Assembly: GCA_038562555.1 (NCBI GenBank)
Contig: JBCFBK010000051.1
Location: 1-43,302 of the forward strand
DNA: 43,302 nucleotides
Reading direction: 5' to 3'
Source: JBCFBK01 sp038562555
GTDB taxonomy: Bacteria > Bacteroidota > Bacteroidia > Bacteroidales > Prolixibacteraceae
The notes beneath the pieces were generated by a model. That model saw only the letters and a list, made by a program, of their open reading frames with translations. It did no database searches and was not told the origin of the DNA. A program made the position numbers and the translations under genes. Position 1 is the first letter of the stretch. Each line of letters opens with the position of its first letter. Positions 8,409-17,002 of this stretch are shown here, one piece after another.

Positions 8409-9071
8409 TCAGGCCAGCATCCTGTTGTGCAGCAGATCATCCTCGGCCGGAAACCCGGGAATAATCCGTATGCCCGGGAGTTGCCATTCGGGGTCGTGGC
8501 TGGCGCAAATAACTGTTTTGTCGGTGTTTACGACGTAACGGATGAAAAACTCCTTCTGTTTTTCATCCAGGGCCGATGTTGGCTCATCAAGCAGCAGCAC
8601 AGGGCGGTCGAGCAGCATGATCAGTATCCACCCCAGTCTTTGCCGCTCTCCTCCTGAAATATCACTGGTGTTTTTTTGAAGCGTTCCGATCGGAAGGTTT
8701 ACCTCCCGTAGCTTGTTGGCCAGTAGCCGTGTGGAATAGGGAATATGCCTGTTTGCGTAATAGCTGAATATCTCAGGGAAGACTTCGGCGACTCTTCCGT
8801 TGGGGAAGTCGATATCCTGACTCAGGTAGCCGATCTGGCTCCGGATCAGCTGCATGTTGCCTGATTTGACTTCTTTGTCGCCAAACCTGATCATTCCCTG
8901 ATCAGCGTCAATAAAACCGAGGATAAGTTTCAACAGGCTTGTCTTGCCACTTCCGGAAGGGGCGGTCAGCACAACCTTTTCGCCGGTGGAAACAGTCAGG
9001 TTGAACTGGTCAAGAATTTGCCGGTCTCCCAACTTAAGTGATACATTTTGGAACTGGATCATGAAGAACAC
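8409..9071 (-). CDS. ABC transporter ATP-binding protein, orphan (FetA/YbbL-like)
   Basis: This is a 220-aa single nucleotide-binding domain. Walker A is APSGSGKTS (37-45), the signature is ISGGERQR (138-145), Walker B is LLLDEPTS (159-166), with a D-loop SALD and a switch His in CASHDPEW. An internal ATG at 9062 is an equally good start. Short length, the APSGSGKT Walker A and the TSALD ending resemble the FetA/YbbL group, which works with a FetB-type permease, but no permease lies next to it. The gene follows clpX by 48 nt on the same strand and may be read with it. The transported substrate is unknown. Confidence 0.85.
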   Translation of the reverse strand: MFFMIQFQNVSLKLGDRQILDQFNLTVSTGEKVVLTAPSGSGKTSLLKLILGFIDADQGMIRFGDKEVKSGNMQLIRSQIGYLSQDIDFPNGRVAEVFPEIFSYYANRHIPYSTRLLANKLREVNLPIGTLQKNTSDISGGERQRLGWILIMLLDRPVLLLDEPTSALDEKQKEFFIRYVVNTDKTVICASHDPEWQLPGIRIIPGFPAEDDLLHNRMLA

Positions 9072-9081
9072 CTAAAAAAAA

Positions 9082-9112
9082 CGACAAAATGCCGGATCGG
9101 TCTTTCCCCGGC
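9082..9112 (-). terminator. Possible weak terminator or attenuator after clpX
   Basis: On the minus strand, GCCGG and CCGGC (9107-9111 and 9091-9095) form a short stem with an 11-nt loop, followed by a broken T-rich run toward the ABC ATPase start. The stem is short and the T-run offset, so it may only partly stop transcription. Confidence 0.3.
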
Positions 9113-9119
9113 AATTTAC

Positions 9120-10334
9120 TCAGCTAGCTTTCAGCCGTTGGGCATGCCCCTGTTCGATTTTCGAGGCAGCGTATGCCTTCGATATTTTAAGATTCTTGAT
9201 ACCATCGGTTGGACTTTCAAACATAGCATCAATCATGATGCTTTCACAGATGGCCCGAAGACCTCTGGCGCCGAGTTTGAATTCGATCGCTTTATCGACA
9301 ATAAATTCGAGCGCATCCTCCTCGAAACTCAGTTCAATGGCGTCCAGTTCAAATAATTTCACGTATTGCTTGATCAGCGAGTTCCTGGGTTCTGTGAGAA
9401 TGCTTCTCAAAGCCTGGCGATCGAGTGCCTCCAGGTAAGCCAGGACAGGCAGACGCCCTATAATTTCAGGGATTAAGCCGAAACTTTTCAGATCCTGTGG
9501 TGAAATGTACTGCAACAGGTTTGAGCGATCGATGGTCTCAGCCTGCTTGTGGGCGCCATAACCGACTACTTTCGTATTCAACCGGTTGGCAATCTTCTTA
9601 TCAATACCGTCGAACGCGCCGCCGCAAATAAAGAGAATGTTTTTGGTGTTTACAGGGATCATTTTTTGTTCCGGATGTTTACGCCCTCCCTGGGGAGGAA
9701 CATTCACAATTGACCCTTCCAGCAATTTAAGCAACCCCTGCTGAACACCTTCTCCCGACACATCACGGGTGATCGACGGGTTGTCACCTTTCCGGGCGAT
9801 CTTGTCAATTTCGTCGATAAAGACAATCCCCCGTTCTGCAGCTTCCACATTATAATCGGCAGCCTGCAGCAAACGGGTCAACAGGCTTTCAACGTCTTCA
9901 CCCACGTAGCCCGCCTCGGTCAGGACTGTCGCATCGACAATGGTGAACGGAACATGGAGCATCCGGGCTATTGTGCGGGCAAGCAACGTTTTGCCGGTAC
10001 CTGTTTGCCCGACCAGTATGATATTTGACTTCTCAATTTCAGTCTCGTCCTGCTGAACTTTCTGATTGAGCCTTTTGTAATGGTTGTAAACAGCGACCGA
10101 AAGTACTTTCTTTGCCTGTTCCTGTCCAATAACGTACTGATCGAGAAATTCTTTTATTTCTTTTGGTTTCAGGAGCTTAACGCCGCTGAGATCAAATTCG
10201 GTGTCTTTCCTGAATTCTTCTTCAACGATCGCATAAGCCTGCTCGATGCACCGGTCGCAGATATGGCCTTCCATCCCCGCTATCAGCAGATTTACGTCTT
10301 TCTTCTCCCGTCCGCAAAAAGAACACTTATCCAT
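9120..10334 (-). CDS. clpX: ATP-dependent Clp protease ATP-binding subunit ClpX
   Basis: ClpX is the hexameric AAA+ unfoldase that feeds substrates into ClpP. The 404-aa protein has the N-terminal zinc-binding domain (Cys4, Cys7, Cys26, Cys29), Walker A GQTGTGKT (109-116), pore loop GYVGED (142-147), Walker B VFIDEID (171-177), and sensor regions toward the C-terminus. The loop that docks on ClpP reads VGYGA rather than the IGFGA of proteobacteria. clpP lies 23 nt upstream on the same strand, so the two are co-transcribed. An AAGGAG sequence 9 nt before the ATG supports the start. Confidence 0.98.
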   Translation of the reverse strand: MDKCSFCGREKKDVNLLIAGMEGHICDRCIEQAYAIVEEEFRKDTEFDLSGVKLLKPKEIKEFLDQYVIGQEQAKKVLSVAVYNHYKRLNQKVQQDETEIEKSNIILVGQTGTGKTLLARTIARMLHVPFTIVDATVLTEAGYVGEDVESLLTRLLQAADYNVEAAERGIVFIDEIDKIARKGDNPSITRDVSGEGVQQGLLKLLEGSIVNVPPQGGRKHPEQKMIPVNTKNILFICGGAFDGIDKKIANRLNTKVVGYGAHKQAETIDRSNLLQYISPQDLKSFGLIPEIIGRLPVLAYLEALDRQALRSILTEPRNSLIKQYVKLFELDAIELSFEEDALEFIVDKAIEFKLGARGLRAICESIMIDAMFESPTDGIKNLKISKAYAASKIEQGHAQRLKAS

Positions 10335-10343
10335 GGTTTGATT

Positions 10344-10349
10344 CTCCTT
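10344..10349 (-). promoter_or_regulatory. Shine-Dalgarno sequence of clpX
   Basis: AAGGAG on the minus strand lies 9 nt before the clpX ATG. Clear SD sites are uncommon before genes in this window. Confidence 0.65.
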
Positions 10350-10357
10350 CGTAATGC

Positions 10358-11029
10358 TTAGCTTTTAACCAGAATTTCGTCAATCATACCATAGGCTTTT
10401 GCTTCCTCCGAGGTCATCCAGTAGTCGCGGTCTGCGTCTCTTTCAACCTGTTCGTAAGTCTTACCGGCATGTTTGGCGATAATTTCATATAATTCTCTTT
10501 TCAGTTTCAGAATCTCCCGCGCTGTGATCTCAATGTCTGATGCCTGTCCCTGGGCGCCGCCCATTGGCTGATGAATCATGACCCTTGAATGTTTCAGCGC
10601 AGAACGCTTTCCTGCATTTCCTGCAGTCAGCAAAACGGCACCCATCGATGCAGCCATTCCTGTGCAGATCGTTGAAATATCGGGTGAAATGTACTGCATG
10701 GTGTCATAAACGCCCAATCCGGCATGAACAGAGCCGCCGGGGGTATTGAAGTAGATCTGAATGTCTTTGTTCGGATCGGTCGATTCGAGGAATAACAACT
10801 GGGCCTGGATGATGTTGGCGATATAGTCGTCAATGGGCGTACCGAGGAAAATGATCCTGTCCATCATCAGACGGGAAAAGACGTCCATCGAAGCCACATT
10901 GAGCTGTCTTTCTTCAATAATATAAGGTGTCAGGCTATTGGTGAACAATGATTCATAACGGTGCAGATTAAGGCTGCTGATCCCAATATGCCTGGTGGCG
11001 TATTTGTTAAATTCTCTGTGGTCGGTCAT
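10358..11029 (-). CDS. clpP: ATP-dependent Clp protease proteolytic subunit ClpP
   Basis: This is the serine peptidase barrel of ClpXP. The 223-aa protein has the triad Ser128 (GMAASMG), His153 (MIHQPMGG) and Asp202, with the same Ser-His spacing (25) as E. coli ClpP. The first ~40 residues precede the conserved core and probably include a propeptide. AGGAGG lies 8 nt before the ATG, an unusually strong ribosome binding site for this phylum. It has its own -7 box and is followed by clpX after 23 nt; tig is the next gene upstream. This is the widespread tig-clpP-clpX order. Confidence 0.98.
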   Translation of the reverse strand: MTDHREFNKYATRHIGISSLNLHRYESLFTNSLTPYIIEERQLNVASMDVFSRLMMDRIIFLGTPIDDYIANIIQAQLLFLESTDPNKDIQIYFNTPGGSVHAGLGVYDTMQYISPDISTICTGMAASMGAVLLTAGNAGKRSALKHSRVMIHQPMGGAQGQASDIEITAREILKLKRELYEIIAKHAGKTYEQVERDADRDYWMTSEEAKAYGMIDEILVKS

Positions 11030-11037
11030 ATTTTTAT

Positions 11038-11043
11038 CCTCCT
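11038..11043 (-). promoter_or_regulatory. Shine-Dalgarno sequence of clpP
   Basis: A perfect AGGAGG on the minus strand lies 8 nt upstream of the clpP ATG and fixes this start. Confidence 0.7.
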
Positions 11044-11119
11044 GTTTAAAAGAAAACTTTGTAAAACCCGTCGCGCTTTGCAGAGATAATCACCACAAAC
11101 AGCGCTGTGCCGGCTTTTA

Positions 11120-11127
11120 CAAAGTTA
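11120..11127 (-). promoter_or_regulatory. Promoter -7 box of the clpPX operon
   Basis: TAACTTTG on the minus strand matches TAnnTTTG. It lies in the 186-nt gap between tig and clpP and gives a leader of about 85 nt. No clear TTG -33 box is seen at the right distance. Confidence 0.5.
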
Positions 11128-11215
11128 AAAAAATATACTTTTGAAACGAATATGTTTTTACAAAGGCAAAAAGTAATATGCGAATTCCAATGTTCGTTCC
11201 TGTACAGCTTGCCGA

Positions 11216-12586
11216 TTATGCGGCGGAATCCGGTTTTTCGAGTAATTTGTTAAATTCTTCGTGCCCGATTTCTTTTTCCTCGAGCGTAACCTTCGCTTTA
11301 ACGGCCTCAAGAATTTTATCTTCTTCCACTTTCGTGTAAAGGCGCTTCTTCTCGTCTTCATTTTTAAGCATCTGGGCCGCGTAATTTTCGAGATGCTCGT
11401 CGGGGACGTTGAACAGGCCGTATTGACTAAACTGGATTGCCGCAACTTTCCTGCCTTCCGCCTTCACTTCTTCTTCGCTGACGGCGATGCCGTTGTCCTT
11501 GGCAATCCGGTCACGAATCAGTTGCCAGCGCAGGTCTTTCAGGAAGTTGGGGAAATCTTTGTCGATCTGGTCGTCGGTCAGATTTTTATTGGTGATTTTG
11601 ATCCACCGTTTAAGAAACTCCTCCGGCAATTCGATGTTCATTTTTTCAATCAGTGCCTCGCGGGTGTCAAGGGCAAACTTGTAATTGCTCGAAAAAACAA
11701 AATTATTCTGTAATTCTTTTTTGATCGTGTTTCTGAATTCATCCTCGGTCTTAACTGCGGTGTCTTCACCAAATGCTTTTTTGAACAATTCTTCGTTTAG
11801 CTTGGCGGGCTTGAAACGAAGAACTTCTCCGATGGTAAAGCGGAATTCTCCTTCAATTTTTTCAGCGTCTTCGTGCGGGATATTCAGCAGGTGACCAACT
11901 TCATGTCTGTTTTGATAGGCTTTTACGGGGTCAAAATTCAGGGTGTCGCCTGCTTTCTTCCCGATAATTGCGCCTTTGATTGTCTCGTCTTTGATCAGAT
12001 CGACGGAAATAATTACGCTTTCAGCTTTAATACCGTCGGTCAATTCATTGCCGTCTGCGTCAAGCTGTACGAAGTTGCCCCGGAGAAGGTCCTTTTCACC
12101 GGCTTCTTCAGCAGTGGCGTTTTCACCGAAACGATTGGTGTAGGCTTCAACCTGCTTGCCGATCGCATCGTCGTCGACTGCAATGTTATAATAGGGTAGT
12201 TTATTTCGCTTGTCGAGCCTGACTTCAAACTCAGGAGCCATCGCTACATCGAAGACAAACTCAAAATCCTCATCATTGTCCCAGTCGATCTTCGGCTGTT
12301 TTTCTTCGTTCGGAAGCGGATCTCCCAGAATATTGAGTTTTTCGTCAACGAAATACTGAGATAAATTTTGAGACAACATCTTGTTTACTTCATCGGCCGT
12401 GACAGCTTTTCCATACATTTTTTTCACAAGCCCTGCCGGAACTTTTCCTGGACGGAAGCCTGGCATATTCGCCTTTTTACGATAATCCTTCAGCACCTCG
12501 TTTACCGTCGCTTCGTAATCGCTTTTTTCGATTTTTACGGTGATGGTGGCGTTTAATCCATTGATGTTCTCTTTCGTAATATTCAT
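11216..12586 (-). CDS. tig: Trigger factor
   Basis: Trigger factor is the ribosome-bound chaperone that first meets nascent chains near the exit tunnel. From the ATG at 12586 the protein is 456 aa. The frame extends 14 codons further up, but the family N-terminus MNITKENINGLNA fits the internal start. The ribosome-binding domain has the signature GFRPGKVP. The middle region corresponding to the FKBP-like PPIase domain (about 150-240) is divergent, so isomerase activity is uncertain. The C-terminal helical arms are present. It precedes clpP on the minus strand, with a separate promoter between. The last ~30 residues are charged. Confidence 0.95.
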   Translation of the reverse strand: MNITKENINGLNATITVKIEKSDYEATVNEVLKDYRKKANMPGFRPGKVPAGLVKKMYGKAVTADEVNKMLSQNLSQYFVDEKLNILGDPLPNEEKQPKIDWDNDEDFEFVFDVAMAPEFEVRLDKRNKLPYYNIAVDDDAIGKQVEAYTNRFGENATAEEAGEKDLLRGNFVQLDADGNELTDGIKAESVIISVDLIKDETIKGAIIGKKAGDTLNFDPVKAYQNRHEVGHLLNIPHEDAEKIEGEFRFTIGEVLRFKPAKLNEELFKKAFGEDTAVKTEDEFRNTIKKELQNNFVFSSNYKFALDTREALIEKMNIELPEEFLKRWIKITNKNLTDDQIDKDFPNFLKDLRWQLIRDRIAKDNGIAVSEEEVKAEGRKVAAIQFSQYGLFNVPDEHLENYAAQMLKNEDEKKRLYTKVEEDKILEAVKAKVTLEEKEIGHEEFNKLLEKPDSAA

Positions 12587-12672
12587 AAAAATTCCACTTA
12601 ATTTTTCCGGAAAAAATTTAATAGCCAACTGGTTACCTGAATGTCATCCTGAAATATGACCTGTTAAACCAA

Positions 12673-12711
12673 TAAAAACCGCCTGCCTGAATAAGTCCAG
12701 GCACAGCGGTT
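12673..12711 (-). terminator. Intrinsic terminator after tRNA-Leu
   Basis: On the minus strand, AACCGC..TGCCTG pairs with CAGGCA..GCGGTT around an 8-nt loop, followed by TTTTTA. It lies 11 nt after the tRNA 3' end and before tig. Confidence 0.75.
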
Positions 12712-12721
12712 AAGTGTTTTG

Positions 12722-12803
12722 TGCGGACGAAGGGACTCGAACCCCCACGCCGTGTGGCACCAGATCCTAAGTCTGGCGCGTCTACCAATTCCGCCACGCC
12801 CGC
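12722..12803 (-). tRNA. tRNA-Leu (anticodon UAG)
   Basis: The minus strand folds into a full cloverleaf: acceptor GCGGGCG paired with CGTCCGC, an anticodon stem CCAGA/TCTGG around loop CTTAGGA (anticodon TAG, reads CUN leucine codons), a long type II variable arm and the T-loop GGTTCGAGTCC. The discriminator base is A. The CCA end is not encoded. It has its own promoter and terminator. Confidence 0.97.
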
Positions 12804-12814
12804 TAATTGAGGCG

Positions 12815-12844
12815 CAAATATAAAGCTAATTTTCAAAGTACCAA
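12815..12844 (-). promoter_or_regulatory. Promoter of tRNA-Leu
   Basis: On the minus strand TTG (CAA at 12842-12844), 19 nt, TATATTTG (12815-12822): a full consensus. Transcription would begin about 4-5 nt before the mature tRNA. Confidence 0.8.
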
Positions 12845-12885
12845 AGCAACACGAGTTGATTATTGACGCACAGCAGCGAATGCCG

Positions 12886-13608
12886 TTACCGCAGGGAGAA
12901 GTTCTGTCCCAGGTAAACACGGCGTACATCTTCGTCGCCCGCAAGTTCTTCGGCGGTGCCCGCTTTCAGAATAGAGCCTTCAAACAGCAAGTAGGAGCGG
13001 TGGGTAATGGAAAGTGTTTCATGAACGTTATGATCGGTGATCAGAACGCCGATATTTTTCTGTGTGAGCTTAAGGACGATTTCCTGGATATCCTCCACCG
13101 CAATCGGGTCTACCCCTGCAAACGGTTCGTCGAGCAGGATAAATTTGGGATCGATAGCAAGAGCCCTGGCAATTTCCGTGCGCCGGCGCTCTCCTCCCGA
13201 CAACTGATATCCCTTACTTTTCCTGATATGGCCCAGTCCAAACTCCTGGATCAGTGATTCCAGTTTTTCTTTTTGATAACTTTTACTGTAGTCGGTCATT
13301 TCAAGTACAGCACGCAGGTTGTCCTCAATACTCAGCTTCCGGAAAACAGAAGCTTCCTGTGCGAGATAGCCGATCCCTTTCTTTGCACGCTTGTATACCG
13401 GCAGTTTAGTGATCTCTTCATCGTCCAGAAATATTCTTCCTGAAAGCGGCTGAATCAGTCCTACAATCATGTAGAATGAAGTCGTTTTTCCGGCACCGTT
13501 TGGTCCCAGCAGACCGACGATCTCCCCCTGACTCACCTCAAATGAAACGCCTTTGACAACGGTTCTCTTGCGGTATTTTTTTACGATATTTTCTGCTCGT
13601 AGTATCAT
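12886..13608 (-). CDS. lptB: LPS export ABC transporter ATP-binding protein LptB
   Basis: LptB powers extraction of lipopolysaccharide from the inner membrane together with LptF/LptG. The 240-aa protein has Walker A GPNGAGKT (35-42), the LptB-type signature LSGGERRR (136-143), Walker B with LLDEPFAGVDP (158-168) and the switch His in ITDHN. The RRR after the signature and EPFAGVDP separate LptB from generic ABC ATPases. tatC lies 107 nt upstream on the same strand. The permeases are not in this window, as is usual in Bacteroidota. Confidence 0.96.
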   Translation of the reverse strand: MILRAENIVKKYRKRTVVKGVSFEVSQGEIVGLLGPNGAGKTTSFYMIVGLIQPLSGRIFLDDEEITKLPVYKRAKKGIGYLAQEASVFRKLSIEDNLRAVLEMTDYSKSYQKEKLESLIQEFGLGHIRKSKGYQLSGGERRRTEIARALAIDPKFILLDEPFAGVDPIAVEDIQEIVLKLTQKNIGVLITDHNVHETLSITHRSYLLFEGSILKAGTAEELAGDEDVRRVYLGQNFSLR

Positions 13609-13715
13609 TCAGTCCAAAGATAACGCTAATTGGTTCAAAGTTCAAATCTCAAACCAGGGAACTCGCCAAAATAAACCTCACCCCCGGGTGTAAACCGCGG
13701 TGTTCATGTCTCGTT

Positions 13716-14564
13716 TTATATCTGCTCCAGTTCCTGGTTGGCTTTTTTTGTTACTCTTTTTGAAATAAAAATCCCTATTTCATAGAGAAACACCAAGGGG
13801 ATACAAACCATAACCTGACTAAAAACATCAGGAGGAGTAATGATTGCAGATACAATCAGCAGCACCACATAGGAATGCCTCCGGTATGTGGTCATCATGT
13901 CAGGACTCAGGATGCCCACTTTGCTCAAGGCATAGACCACCACCGGCAGTTCAAAAATAATGCCGCTTGCCAGTGTGATGGACGTCACTGTGTTGATATA
14001 GGATAAGATGTTAATCTGATTGGCCACCGCCGAACTGACCGAGTAAGAGCCGAGAAAATGAACAGACAAGGGAACAATCAGGTAGAAACCAAAAAGCACG
14101 CCTATAAGAAAAAGGACCGACATATAGAACACAGCTCCCGTGGAATACTTTCGTTCCCGCTCGTAGAGCGCAGGTCTGATAAACCTCCATATCTCATAAA
14201 TAACATAGGGAGAAGCAACAATCAGCCCGGCAATGACAGAAGTCCAAAAATGAGTCATGAACTGACCGGACATGCTGATACTGATCACCTGAAACTCATC
14301 TGTGTTGATCCGTACGGAATCCATCCCCACATAGTCGGCCAGTTTGCCAAACATCCTGTTCGTCCAGAATCCGGGGTTTTTGGGAGCCAGGATAATTTTA
14401 TCAAAAATGATGTCTTTATTAAGGAAAGCAAGTACTGAAAATACAACAATTGACAAAAATGCCCGGATTATATGCCATCTCAGTTCTTCCAGGTGCTCAA
14501 GGAAGGACATTTCCTGCCCGGGATCTTTTAAATTTCCTTTTTTTCTTCTGCTATCTTCGGTCAT
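13716..14564 (-). CDS. tatC: Sec-independent protein translocase subunit TatC
   Basis: TatC is the polytopic receptor that binds twin-arginine signal peptides. The 282-aa protein has a charged cytoplasmic N-terminus, the signature SFLEHLEELR (20-29), six predicted membrane segments and a TPPD motif in the loop before the last segments (ITPPDVFSQ). A periplasmic insertion of about 45 residues after the first membrane segment (about 50-95) is typical of this phylum. tatA is 21 kb away at 35306, so the Tat genes are split. lptB follows on the same strand. A TATATTTG -7 box lies about 50 nt before the start. Confidence 0.96.
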   Translation of the reverse strand: MTEDSRRKKGNLKDPGQEMSFLEHLEELRWHIIRAFLSIVVFSVLAFLNKDIIFDKIILAPKNPGFWTNRMFGKLADYVGMDSVRINTDEFQVISISMSGQFMTHFWTSVIAGLIVASPYVIYEIWRFIRPALYERERKYSTGAVFYMSVLFLIGVLFGFYLIVPLSVHFLGSYSVSSAVANQINILSYINTVTSITLASGIIFELPVVVYALSKVGILSPDMMTTYRRHSYVVLLIVSAIITPPDVFSQVMVCIPLVFLYEIGIFISKRVTKKANQELEQI

Positions 14565-14613
14565 TTCCGGAATTTTGTTTGAGAATTTTCAATAAGTATG
14601 AAAAAATCAGGGA

Positions 14614-14621
14614 CAAATATA
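14614..14621 (-). promoter_or_regulatory. Promoter -7 box of tatC
   Basis: TATATTTG on the minus strand is a full TAnnTTTG match about 50 nt before the tatC ATG. No TTG is seen at the expected distance. Confidence 0.5.
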
Positions 14622-14773
14622 GCTAGAAATACTTATCGGGGCTTTCTTTAGTTGTCTAAAATTTTACCGCAGAAATATTATAGCGACAATTATAAAAAAA
14701 AATCATTTCCGATTAAAACAGATTTTGTCTATCTTAGATTTCTGGAATTGAAATATATAAATAAAGTGTTCGA

Positions 14774-16957
14774 ATGGAAAACGAGCTTGCATTAACCGAT
14801 CAGCTCCGGAAGTATTTCGGGTTTGACCGGTTTAAGGGTCAGCAGGAAGATGTGATTAAAAGCGTTTTGGGAGGATATGATTCGTTCGTGTTAATGCCAA
14901 CGGGAGGGGGAAAATCATTGTGTTATCAGTTACCGGCCATGATTATGGACGGTACCGCAATCGTTATCTCACCGCTGATCGCGTTAATGAAGAATCAGGT
15001 AGACTCGATCCGTAGTTTAGGAAACGACGAGGGAATAGCCAATTTCTTAAACTCGTCCTTAACCAGACAGGCTATTCAAATGGTGAAGGATGATGTTTCT
15101 GCCGGACGGACCAAATTGCTCTATGTGGCACCGGAGTCGCTTACCAAACAGGAAAATATTGATTTTCTTAAAACAGTAAAAATTTCATTTTATGCCATCG
15201 ATGAAGCGCATTGCATTTCCGAGTGGGGGCATGATTTCCGCCCCGAGTACAGGAGGATCAGGCCGATTATACAGGAAATAGGTGACGCTCCGGTCATGGC
15301 GCTGACTGCAACGGCGACGGCCAAGGTTCAGCATGATATCCAAAAAAACCTGGGGATGCTTAATGCCCACGTTTTCAAGGCATCATTTAACCGTCCGAAT
15401 TTATATTATGCCGTTAAGGCCAAAGTAAAACCTGAGGCGCAGATTATCCGGTTTATAAAGGAAAATGACGGAAAGTCGGGCATTATATATTGTCTGAGCA
15501 GGAAGAAAGTGGAGGAACTGGCTGAACTATTGACGATAAACGGCATTAAAGCACTTGCCTATCACGCCGGAATGGATTCAGCCACACGTTCGCTGAATCA
15601 GGATAAGTTTCTGATGGAAGAGGTTAATATTATTGTTGCCACGGTGGCGTTCGGTATGGGAATCGATAAGCCGGATGTCCGTTTTGTGATCCACTATGAT
15701 ATTCCTAAAAGTCTCGAAGGTTATTACCAGGAAACAGGCCGTGCCGGACGTGACGGGGGTGAAGGGCAATGTATAGCCTTTTATTCCTATAAAGATATTC
15801 AGAAACTGGAGAAGTTTATGCAGGGGAAGCCGGTGGCCGAACAGGAGATCGGGCGGCAGCTTTTACTGGATACGGCCTCTTATGCTGAGTCGGCGGTTTG
15901 CCGGCGGTTCATCCTGCTCAATTATTTTGGTGAAAACCTGGACGAACCATGCGGGAATTGCGATAATTGCCTGAACCCGAAAGAACAGGTTGAAGCGGGC
16001 GATGAAGTACACAGGGCGTTGCTTGCCATCCGCGAAATGAAAGAGAAATATAAAGCAGAGCATATTTCCGACGTCCTGACCGGAAAAACAACCTCGGCTG
16101 TGAAGTCGTTTCATCACGACGAAATGGAAGCTTTCGGGAATGGTGAGGACCACAGCGCCCGGTTCTGGAATGCCGTTTTCCGTCAGAGCATGATTGCCGG
16201 GCTAATCAGCAAAGACATCGAGAATTACGGTTTGCTGAAACTGACCGATAAAGGCAAGGCATTTATAAAACACCCCGGTTCTTTTCTGCTTGTTCGCAAT
16301 CATAATTACGATGAACTGGAGGAGGAAGCGAATCTGGTTGGAGCACCGGCAGGGGGGTCGGCAGGTGACACGGAATTATTTGAAATGCTGAGGGACCTTC
16401 GCAAACAGGTTGCGAAAAAACACAATCTGCCACCCTTCGTCATTTTTCAGGATCCGTCGCTTTCGGACATGTCTATTCAGTATCCGGTTACGATCGATGA
16501 ACTGAAAAACATTCAGGGAGTGGGAGAGGGTAAAGCCAAACGCTACGGTCATGAATTCATTGAAATGATAAAGGCTTATGTGGAAGATAATGATATTGAA
16601 CGCGCACAGGATATGGTCGTCAAAAGTGTGGCGAACAAATCGAAAATGAAAGTGTCTATCATTCACAGTATCGATCGGAAAATTTCATTGGAAGATATTG
16701 CCGATTCAAAGGGAATCGACATGCGTGACCTGATCTCGGAGATTGAAGCAATCGTCAATTCGGGGACAAAAATCAATATTGACTATTATATCGATGAAGT
16801 AATTGACGAAGACCGTCAGGAAGAGATTTTTGAATATTTCAGGGAGGCCGGTGACGATTCGGTTGAGCTTGCGTTAAGGGAACTCGGTGAAAATGAATAC
16901 TCGGAAGAAGATATCCGGCTTATGCGTATTAAATTCTTCTCGGAGCTGGGAAATTAA
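14774..16957 (+). CDS. recQ: ATP-dependent DNA helicase RecQ
   Basis: This 3'-5' DNA helicase works in recombination and fork repair. The 727-aa protein has motif I MPTGGGKS (41-48), DEAH (143-146) within AIDEAHCISEWGHDFR, the C-terminal helicase motif ETGRAGRDG, the RQC zinc site (CRRF...CGNCDNC, about 368-393), an HRDC domain (about 510-590) and a C-terminal helix-turn-helix tail of about 110 residues common in Bacteroidota RecQ. It is a complete long form. It is divergent from tatC and convergent with the aminotransferase, with which it shares a bidirectional terminator overlapping its stop codon. Confidence 0.98.
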   Translation: MENELALTDQLRKYFGFDRFKGQQEDVIKSVLGGYDSFVLMPTGGGKSLCYQLPAMIMDGTAIVISPLIALMKNQVDSIRSLGNDEGIANFLNSSLTRQAIQMVKDDVSAGRTKLLYVAPESLTKQENIDFLKTVKISFYAIDEAHCISEWGHDFRPEYRRIRPIIQEIGDAPVMALTATATAKVQHDIQKNLGMLNAHVFKASFNRPNLYYAVKAKVKPEAQIIRFIKENDGKSGIIYCLSRKKVEELAELLTINGIKALAYHAGMDSATRSLNQDKFLMEEVNIIVATVAFGMGIDKPDVRFVIHYDIPKSLEGYYQETGRAGRDGGEGQCIAFYSYKDIQKLEKFMQGKPVAEQEIGRQLLLDTASYAESAVCRRFILLNYFGENLDEPCGNCDNCLNPKEQVEAGDEVHRALLAIREMKEKYKAEHISDVLTGKTTSAVKSFHHDEMEAFGNGEDHSARFWNAVFRQSMIAGLISKDIENYGLLKLTDKGKAFIKHPGSFLLVRNHNYDELEEEANLVGAPAGGSAGDTELFEMLRDLRKQVAKKHNLPPFVIFQDPSLSDMSIQYPVTIDELKNIQGVGEGKAKRYGHEFIEMIKAYVEDNDIERAQDMVVKSVANKSKMKVSIIHSIDRKISLEDIADSKGIDMRDLISEIEAIVNSGTKINIDYYIDEVIDEDRQEEIFEYFREAGDDSVELALRELGENEYSEEDIRLMRIKFFSELGN

Positions 16958-17000
16958 TGATTCAGGCAGGGGTCACATGGCCTGCCTGAGTCATTAATCG
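16954..17000. terminator. Bidirectional terminator between recQ and the aminotransferase gene
   Basis: Arms ttaatgattcaggcagg (16954-16970) and cctgcctgagtcattaa (16981-16997) are complementary over 17 bp with one mismatch, around a 10-nt loop. The left arm includes the recQ stop codon. The T-runs are short, so it may act as a stem that blocks read-through in both directions. Confidence 0.65.
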
Positions 17001-17002
17001 TT

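Noticed and set aside
12722..12803. Integration (att) site at the tRNA-Leu
   Set aside because: No integrase and no duplicated tRNA 3' end are visible; both sides hold housekeeping genes.
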